Below are positions 15,924-22,816 of a stretch of 22,816 nucleotides of DNA, piece after piece. Made by a program: the position numbers and the translations under genes. Position 1 is the stretch's first letter; every line of letters starts with the position of its first letter. The notes beneath the pieces are model-generated. The model was not told the DNA's origin, made no database searches, and saw nothing but the letters and a program-made list of their open reading frames with translations. The stretch comes from Nemertoderma westbladi (Eukaryota; Xenacoelomorpha; Nemertodermatida; Nemertodermatidae). The DNA is taken from NCBI GenBank assembly GCA_032718475.1, contig JAUCBJ010006085.1, positions 1-22,816 on the forward strand, written 5' to 3'.

Positions 15924-16190
15924 TTAATCTTTTGCCTTCTCTTCTGCTTTCTCTTCACTTTTACCTTCTTCTTTCTCTGCTTTATCGCCCTCCTTTACTT
16001 CAGGCTCATCGGGTTTCCCAGACTCGTCGCTGGCTGCTGGCTCTTTGTCTTTTTCCTCACTCGATTTGGCTTCAATGTCAACAACCTGAAGTTTTTCGTT
16101 AATGTTCTCCACATTAGGATTCTCACCACTGGCCACTACGTCACCTTCACTTTGGGGGATTGTCTGTGCAGGAGTAGCTTCGTCACCCAT
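15924..16190 (-). CDS. Candidate small acidic Glu/Lys-rich protein or exon, 88 residues
   Basis: The frame starts ATG GGT GAC in a reasonable start context (G at -3, G at +4) and ends at TAA. The first half is mixed (MGDEATPAQTIPQSEGDVV, then NVENINEKLQVVDIEAKSS). The second half, from about residue 43, is almost only Glu, Lys, Asp, Ala, Ser and Pro and would be disordered and strongly acidic. There is no signal peptide, membrane segment or recognised domain. No other frame in the non-repeat part of the window looks this much like host protein. It could be a real short gene, a first or single coding exon, or a chance purine-rich frame. I do not recognise a family. Confidence 0.35.
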   Translation of the reverse strand: MGDEATPAQTIPQSEGDVVASGENPNVENINEKLQVVDIEAKSSEEKDKEPAASDESGKPDEPEVKEGDKAEKEEGKSEEKAEEKAKD

Positions 16191-16584
16191 TTCTTTTTTA
16201 TTTAATGTTGAAAAACAAAGTAATAAAGAATTACAAATTTAAGTATTTGGTAATTTGAAATCAAAAGTTAATTCTACAAAAAGATTTGTAAAGTGTGAAA
16301 TAAAGCTTTTCGTTATCCGAGTTACAGTATTATAAGAAATGTAGCCTACTGCACTATTCGAATTTCTACAATCCTCAAAACCGTTGTACCAAAATGCATG
16401 ATATGAATTTTATTATTTTAATACCTATTTGCATCAATTTTATTTTTTGTAAATTATTTGTTTCGAATTAATAAATCATTCAGATACACAATAATAAATA
16501 AATTCAAAGATTAAATCAGTTCCATCCGCATCTTTAACTCTTTCGTAAGGCCTATTTACAAGTTTCATCACCGCACACGTCTTC
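16191..16584. other. AT-rich spacer upstream of the candidate frame
   Basis: On the minus strand this would be the 5' flank of the candidate gene. No clear promoter motif or further exon is seen. Confidence 0.5.
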
Positions 16585-16749
16585 AGTTCACAGCACTAAC
16601 TGCCTAACTCCCTAAAGGTGCGAGTAGGGCCTTCAGTATGATCTACACTGACCCTAATGTATGATTTAGTTCACAGCACCAACTGCCTAACTCCCTAATG
16701 GTGCGAGTAGGGCCCTAGGTAGGATCTACACTGATCCTAATGTATGATT
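16585..16749 (+). repeat. Two tandem copies of an 83-bp unit
   Basis: The unit from AGTTCACAGCACTAACTGCC to CTAATGTATGATTT occurs at 16585-16667 and again from 16668 with a few substitutions. It ends about 40 bp before the piggyBac-like element. Confidence 0.85.
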
Positions 16750-16790
16750 TGTTTCGCGTTGATCACTCTAAAAGATACTACAATGTCTCT

Positions 16791-16794
16791 TTAA
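16791..16794. repeat. TTAA target site, left
   Basis: TTAA next to the terminal CCCTATTA. A second TTAA follows the other end at 18351-18354. Confidence 0.8.
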
Positions 16795-18350
16795 CCCTAT
16801 TAGTACCGGGCTATAAAATGTTGTACAAATACCGGGGAGGGGTCATATTGACCCCCCCCTCTAAAATCTACAAATATTTACGAAAACGGCTGATTTTTTG
16901 TTTGTGCGTAGGTATCACTTGTCTGGATCCGACCGAAAAAAAAAATTTTCGAAAAAATGTACTGGGGTGGTTATATTGCAGCACCAAAATTACAAGTAGT
17001 GCACAATTTTCACAAAATTTGAAAGTTACATTTTCGGCTAATTATTTTTCAATACAGGTTTTCTGGGGTGCAAAATACATTGCAAAATATTAAAAAATGA
17101 TATGATTACTATAAATGGTTGTTTAGTCCTCTCTGTGTAGGAAAAAAAAATGAAAAAAACAAGTAACCAGCACTTTTCAGTTAGAACACAAAATTTTTAA
17201 TTCACTTATACGATGCTATAAATTCACATTTTCAGGTTTTCGAGGGCGCTGATTCTAATGGAATACATTTCTAATATGCCAGATCATTGCTACTTGTATT
17301 TTTCGGCGTAATTTGGCAAATTTTGGTGCTAGCACCAAATTTCGTACCCATCACCAAAAAGTACAAGTTTGCGATGTCCAGTGCTGTTTTTATTGATTCC
17401 ATCGGATTCAGGACCCTCATAAACCCGTATAACGCAAGAAACAAGGTGATACTATATACTTATTAATTTGCATATTTTCCAAAATTTGGTGCTGGCACAA
17501 CAATTTTCACCCACCGGCGAAAAATACAAGTTTGAGAACTCTTATGAAATTTTTACTGATTCCATTGAATTCAGAACCATCACAAACCCGTATAACGCAA
17601 GAAACAAGGTGACACAATCAATTGATATATTTGATGGTTTTCAAAATGTGGTGCTAGCACCACATTTTGCACCCACATCCGAAAAATACAAGTTTGAGAT
17701 GTCTAGTTCGATAATTGTATTTTCCATTGAATTCAGAACAGCCATAAACCTCTAAAACGCAAGAAATAAATTGTCACAAGCAATTTAACCTATTGAACAG
17801 ATTTTCAAAATTTCGTGCTAGCACCAAAATTTGCACACAGCACCGAAAAATACAAGTTTGATACGCTTGGTGCAACTCGTATATATTTCATCGAATCCAG
17901 AAACCCAAAAAACCCCAATTGCGTAAAAAACAAGTTTCAAACGATCAATTTACAAAATTGACTTATTTCAAAATTTGGTGCTGGCACCAAAATTTGGCAC
18001 CCACCGAAAAAAACAAGTTTGAAATTTCTAAATCAATTTATATGAATTCCATCAAATTTCTAACACCAAAAAAACCGGTGTAAATCAAAAATAGAGATGT
18101 TACAATTAATATTTAATGAAATGTAATTTTCAAAAAACGTCTCAAAAAAAGTGCCAAAAGTAGGGTTAAAAAATGGTGCTATAACTCGAAAAGTACCCAA
18201 TATTTTTGAAAACGGTTTTCACTACTAGGAAGACAATAGATTTTTAGGAAAAGTCATAAAATTTCAGATATTCAACTGTGTTAGTTTCAGAATTATAATA
18301 AAAAAACCACGGGAAGGGTCATATTGACCCCCCCCCCGGGTTTAATAGGG
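16795..18350. mobile_element. piggyBac-like non-autonomous element, 1556 bp
   Basis: The element is flanked by TTAA on both sides and begins CCCTATTA; its right end is the reverse, TAATAGGG. CCGGG follows a few bases inside both ends. A palindromic GGGTCATATTGACCC lies inside both ends (16839-16855 and 18316-18330), a pattern I associate with piggyBac-type elements. There is no transposase. The interior is mostly tandem units of about 163 bp. Terminal repeats are short, so assignment rests on the TTAA and CCC combination. Confidence 0.8.
17265..18110 (+). repeat. About five tandem units of about 163 bp with palindromic core
   Basis: The word TACAAGTTTG (or a close variant) recurs near 17361, 17525, 17688, 17850 and 18013, about 163 bp apart. 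Each unit contains a near-perfect palindrome of the type AATTTGGTGCTAGCACCAAATT, followed by a CACC.CCGAAAAATACAAG word, and later CAGAACC..CA.AAACC. Some palindromes have GGC for AGC. No coding potential is evident. Confidence 0.82.
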
Positions 18351-18354
18351 TTAA
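18351..18354. repeat. TTAA target site, right
   Basis: TTAA directly follows TAATAGGG, the right end of the piggyBac-like element. Confidence 0.8.
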
Positions 18355-19400
18355 GGGCTCAGTTGCTTAAATGTATAGTGGAAAAAATATTGAAGACAGA
18401 CCCAGATAAGTATTATATAGAATATGTACGCCATCCACGGTGATGCCATGTGACTAAAAATAATCAATGAGCCTACACTGGACACGCCTAAGTAGTTACT
18501 GCGTACTACCGTACTAACTGTTCTTCTTCCTGTTTTTTTTTCAATAATCAATATTATTTTAATTTCCTGACTTCCATCTGTGGTCGTACTGTACGTACAT
18601 GTCGTGACTAAATTGTAACGGCACGCTTTATGGCCTATGTACAAAATCGTTATTTTCTCTCCTCACAAAAGTATAATAAAACAGCGATACGAATGTAGTC
18701 CTACACGAAATCAAAATGTTAGCGCAATTTGCGTGCTAAAAGTAGGCTCTACTGTCTGTCTGTATACAGTATATAAGGTATTGTGGATGGCAAGAAAATT
18801 ATTGAGCCAAGGATATAAATGTAATAAAGAATGTGGTGCATGAGTCATATAAAATACGATTGGGGAACGCTAACGTATTGGTTGGTACTACTGCGACAGC
18901 TGTCCGTAGTACAAGCTGTTCGTGCGCTCGCGTCTCCATGTGTACTGTACTGTATATAGCAAAAATTGTGGATCGATACGCTCTTGGGATATAGACTAAG
19001 ACAATCTAATAAAACAAGTAAGGAGTTGGGCGACCAAGTCTTAACGTACTGTATGTATATGTAAGGAATTATGTTGTTTACCATGCATTCAACGTACCTA
19101 GGATGTTATGATATGCGAAATTCAAATAAGAATGTATATTTTCAGCAGGATACCTATTATTACTCCGGTTGGATGTACTGTACCCTACCTACATGTACAA
19201 CTGTAGCGTATTGTATGTATCATGTAGTTACTGTAGTTATTTTTACTGTATAATCACAATTGCAAATAGCGCATCCCTTTGCGGTAGTATTATATAATAA
19301 TAGCAGATGCGATCTAACTGTATTGAAGAGTTTGGTTTGTGATGGAAGGTGACCCTATTCCGTGCGTGAAATAACAATAAATTAACAATAAAAATTGGAA
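18355..19400. other. Spacer before the minisatellite, no gene seen
   Basis: Mixed AT-rich sequence with many GTAC and TACTGTA words. The short open frames lack any recognisable domain, and I see no RNA gene. Confidence 0.55.
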
Positions 19401-21066
19401 AACTAATCGTGTATTCCTTCAACTAATCGTGTATTCCTTCAACTAATCGTGTATTCCTTCAACTAATCCGTGTATTCCTTCAACTAATCGTGTATTCCTT
19501 CAACTAATCGTGTATTCCTTCAACTAATCGTGTATTCCTTCAACTAATCGTGTATTCCTTCAACTAATCGCGTATTCCTTCAACTAATCGTGTATTCCTT
19601 CAACTAATCGTGTATTCCTTCAACTAATCGTGTATTCCTTCAACTAATCGTGTATTCCTTCAACTAATCGTGTATTCCTTCAACTAATCGTGTATTCCTT
19701 CAAATAATCGTGTATTCCTTCAACTAATCGTGTATTCCTTCAACTAATCGTGTATTCCTTCAACTAATCGTGTATTCCTTCAACTAATCGTGTATTCCTT
19801 CAAATAATCGTGTATTCCTTCAATAATCGTGTATTCCTTCAACTAATCGTGTATTCCTTCAACTAATCGTGTATTCCTTCAACTAATCGTGTATTCCTTC
19901 AACTAATCGTGTATTCCTTCAACTAATCGCGTATTCCTTCAACTAATCGTGTATTCCTTCAACTAATCCGTGTATTCCTTCAACTAATCGTGTATTCCTT
20001 CAACTAATCGTGTATTCCTTCAACTAATCGTGTATTCCTTCAACTAATCGTGTATTCCTTCAACTAATCGTGTATTCCTTCAACTAATCGTGTATTCCTT
20101 CAACTAATCGTGTATTCCTTCAACTAATCGTGTATTCCTTCAACTAATCGTGTATTCCTTCAACTAATCGTGTATTCCTTCAACTAATCGTGTATTCCTT
20201 CAACTAATCGTGTATTCCTTCAACTAATCGTGTATTCCTTCAACTAATCGTGTATTCCTTCAACTAATCGTGTATTCCTTCAACTAATCGTATATTCCTT
20301 CAACTAATCGTGTATTCCTTCAACTAATCGTGTATTCCTTCAACTAATCGTGTATTCCTTCAACTAATCGTGTATTCCTTCAACTAATCGTGTATTCCTT
20401 CAACTAATCGTGTATTCCTTCAACTAATCGTGTATTCCTTCCACTAATCGTGTATTCCTTCAACTAATCGTGTATTCCTTCAACTAATCGTGTATTCCTT
20501 CAACTAATCGTGTATTCCTTCAACTAATCGTGTATTCCTTCAACTAATCGTGTATTCCTTCAACTAATCGTGTATTCCTTCAACTAATCGTGTATTCCTT
20601 CCACTAATCGTGTATTCCTTCAACTAATCGTGTATTCCTTCAACTAATCGTGTATTCCTTCAACTAATCGTGTATTCCTTCAACTAATCGTGTATTCCTT
20701 CAACTAATCGTGTATTCCTTCAACTAATCGTGTATTCCTTCAACTAATCGTGTATTCCTTCAACTAATCGTGTATTCCTTCAACTAATCGTGTATTCCTT
20801 CAACTAATCGTGTATTCCTTCAACTAATCGTGTATTCCTTCAACTAATCGTGTATTCCTTCAACTAATCGTGTATTCCTTCAACTAATCGTGTATTCCTT
20901 CAACTAATCGTGTATTCCTTCAACTAATCGTGTATTCCTTCAACTAATCGTGTATTCCTTCAACTAATCGTGTATTCCTTCAACTAATCGTGTATTCCTT
21001 CAACTAATCGTGTATTCCTTCAACTAATCGTGTATTCCTTCAACTAATCGTGTATTCCTTCAACTA
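19401..21066 (+). repeat. 20-bp minisatellite, about 83 copies
   Basis: The unit AACTAATCGTGTATTCCTTC is repeated in one direction over 1.66 kb. Variant units are few: a 21-bp unit with an extra C at about 19461 and 19961, a 19-bp unit at about 19821, CGCG variants near 19571 and 19930, a TATATT variant at 20291 and CCACTAATCG variants at 20441 and 20601. From about 20621 to the end all units are identical. The array begins after AAAATTGGAA and ends at CAACTA, where an 8-bp microsatellite takes over. Confidence 0.97.
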
Positions 21067-21121
21067 GCTACACTGCTACAGTGCTACAGTGCTACAGTGT
21101 TACAGTGCTACAGTGCTACAG
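21066..21121 (+). repeat. 8-bp microsatellite (GCTACAGT)n
   Basis: About seven units of GCTACAGT, one with GTTACAGT, directly abut the last 20-bp unit. Confidence 0.9.
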
Positions 21122-22058
21122 TAAATTATAATTTTGTGTGAAAATGACAGTAACTTACCTTCTTCGCTTCGTTTGTGGAAATAACGATCGTTGTACATCG
21201 TAAGCAACAGAGTGGAAAAAGGGCCTGTACTGTTTTCATAATGTTTGGCGGCGCAGGTTCAAATCCGACTGAAGCCTGTTGTGTGAACTTTGCTCTGTTG
21301 GGTCGCAGAACAAGACAAATTACACAAATTACTGTACGTTAGTCCTTGCGCAAATCTAGCTTCCCATATGAAATATACCAGACTTTCTGCTATTATATTT
21401 CACTTAGTAGTTTACCCCCATGTGAAGAATACCAGATTTCCACTAAAATCCAAGGTTACAGAAAAATGACCAAAACAATAAACGAATTAGTATTTGTACA
21501 GGTTATAAGATAGATAAGCACTATAAAAAACACTCAATGAGGAGAAATTAAAAAATATACAAATTCTTCATATATAATATATGCTGTATAATTATATTAT
21601 TTATTATTATCGAAATATACAATTTCGACCGAAAGGTAAACCTGGTAGTTTCACATGGGCGCCCCAGCGCCCCAGCTGTACAATAAAATCTGGCTTCTGC
21701 TGTACTACTAGTAGTACTGGGGTCTAGTTACAGAAATGGTTGAAAAGTTACGGAATGTTCACCCTTAGAGTTACAGTCCATATCTCTCTGGGTACCTTTT
21801 ATCTTACCTACCTCTTACTAACTCAATCCTGTCTGGGTTACTCAAACCCAAATTCAAACTCGCGTAACACCCCACTGTAGCATTCATGCAGCTGCAGCGA
21901 CCTGTGTATTTAATGGCTAACTCACTCCCATATGTTAAACTCAGCACTTCATAGAACATACAGTATTTTAGTAAAGCCCACACAAAGGAGCGGCGTAATT
22001 GACACATCTTTTATGATACACACAGCAAGCCTGCCTGCCCAGCTTTTGTAACTCAACG
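21122..22058. other. Spacer, no gene; possible tRNA-like B box
   Basis: No coding signal. A B-box-like GGTTCAAATCC lies at about 21256. A 16-bp perfect palindrome, GTACTACTAGTAGTAC, lies at 21702-21717. Confidence 0.5.
21200..21290 (+). ncRNA. Possible tRNA-derived SINE remnant
   Basis: GGTTCAAATCC at about 21256-21266 fits the RNA polymerase III B box. About 50 bases upstream, AAGCAACAGAGTGG weakly resembles an A box. The arm around the B box would pair at only three of five positions, so this is not an intact tRNA. It may be a decayed SINE head or chance. Confidence 0.22.
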
Positions 22059-22064
22059 GTGTGC

Positions 22065-22205
22065 GGACACTTCCCCCCCCCCCCCCGACACTTACCCCCC
22101 GGACACTTCCCCTCCGGACAGTTCCTCCCCGTTCAAGTAGGACACTTCCCCCCCCCCGGACACTTCCCCCCCAGACACTCCCCCCCCCCTGACACTTCCC
22201 CCCCG
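22065..22205 (+). repeat. C-rich degenerate repeat (GGACACTTCCCCCC)n
   Basis: About eight imperfect copies of a 14- to 18-bp unit, GGACACTT plus a C run of varying length. Open frames through it are artefacts. Confidence 0.85.
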
Positions 22206-22680
22206 ACTGTTCTTAACTTCGCACATTCGTATTTTTCATTTTGTAAGGTAAACGGACCGCTTGTATCCAGACAAGTTGTATCCAATTTTCCTTTCGTAGC
22301 TCAGAAAGTGATCTTTTGCATCCCTATTTTAGATTTTATATCCAAGTTTTGTTTATGGATTTTATCAATGCAATTACATTGTGTTGTTTGCTAATCTTTA
22401 AATAATTAATTAGATGACCTATAAATGACATCCCCCGACGACATGCGTCGACATATATTTTGTGTTCAGCATTACATATTGATAAATTAATTAAATTTCC
22501 TGGTTAACTTGCAATATTTTTAATAGAATTTTGTAGAATTATATAATATTGTAGTAATTTATATATTAATTTGGTTAACATTCAATACAGCTCCTACTTT
22601 AGGCTTAGTCAATTTATTATCTGATGATACAAACATGAATTAATTATTTCAAAATGTTCTTCTTCATCACCACGGGCACG
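22206..22680. other. AT-rich spacer, no gene seen
   Basis: No coding or RNA signal. A small inverted word, CGACGACATGCGTCG, occurs at about 22437. Confidence 0.55.
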
Positions 22681-22681
22681 T

Positions 22682-22780
22682 GTTTGCGGGCGGCACCCCC
22701 CAACAAAAGTAGCGGGGGTTTGGGGGCGGCAGCTCCCAACAAAAGAAGCGCGGGTTTGGGGGCGGCAGCACCCAATTAAA
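22682..22780 (+). repeat. 36-bp tandem repeat, nearly three copies
   Basis: Units starting GTTTGGGGGCGGCAGC begin at 22682, 22718 and 22754. The third is cut short. On the minus strand they read as repeated CRPQTRA-like residues, which I treat as a repeat artefact. Confidence 0.8.
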
Positions 22781-22816
22781 CTAAAAACAAACAAAATTTG
22801 ACTATAAAAATGTGTC

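Noticed and set aside
18351-19253. Several frames of 60-97 codons
   Set aside because: Length expected by chance in AT-rich DNA. Low-complexity or hydrophobic residues only; no family recognised.
19401-21066. CRISPR array or telomeric repeat
   Set aside because: Pure 20-bp tandem units without spacers, and not of the TTAGGG type; an ordinary minisatellite.
21240-21300. Intact tRNA gene
   Set aside because: A B-box-like word is present, but the T arm, acceptor stem and anticodon arm cannot be folded convincingly.
22059-22394. Pro/His-rich frame of 111 codons
   Set aside because: Produced by the C-rich degenerate repeat, then running into AT-rich DNA.
22609-22794. CRPQTRA repeat peptide on the minus strand
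   Set aside because: Three 36-bp tandem units explain it; no sign of a gene around it.

Overview
This window looks like AT-rich, intergenic animal DNA built largely from mobile elements and tandem repeats. The element types (a CsRn1-like Ty3/gypsy LTR retrotransposon, two LINE lineages, hAT, piggyBac and foldback elements) and the many TACAGTA and GTAGGCCTA words suggest a marine invertebrate. An echinoderm or related deuterostome is only a guess. I see no complete, convincing host gene; the best candidate is one short acidic reading frame on the minus strand at 15924-16190.

Bases 1-7397 are one Ty3/gypsy element of the CsRn1 type, bounded by two 227-bp LTRs that read as identical. The 5' LTR is split by a 2231-bp non-autonomous hAT-like element with an 8-bp target duplication. 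The interior is GC-rich: a primer site, a gag ORF with a CHCC zinc knuckle, a textbook -1 frameshift signal, then a broken pol. Pol has a frameshift in a G run within RT, a large deletion of the integrase N-terminus and most of its core, and a 5'-truncated LINE (LINE-A) flanked by a 209-bp perfect direct duplication of pol sequence.

Bases 7659-10524 are a 5'-truncated CR1/L2-like LINE (LINE-B). It is interrupted by a 1158-bp element with TGT...ACA ends and a 5-bp duplication, best read as a solo LTR, and by a minus-strand LINE fragment (LINE-C) related to LINE-A. LINE-B ends in a 3'-UTR hairpin and an (ATCT)n tail.

Bases 11.1-13.6 kb are a large foldback element with poly-G and poly-C at its two ends. 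At 14301-14498 lies a hairpin MITE with 87-bp arms, and at 15568-15601 a 34-bp palindrome flanked by an 8-bp duplication. Bases 16795-18350 are a piggyBac-like non-autonomous element in TTAA sites; its internal repeats of about 163 bp share a core motif with the foldback element.

Bases 19401-21066 are a homogeneous 20-bp minisatellite of about 83 copies, followed by an 8-bp microsatellite. The end of the window holds C-rich and 36-bp tandem repeats. The features do not form a host pathway. What the window records is a nested order of insertions, several of them readable to the base.
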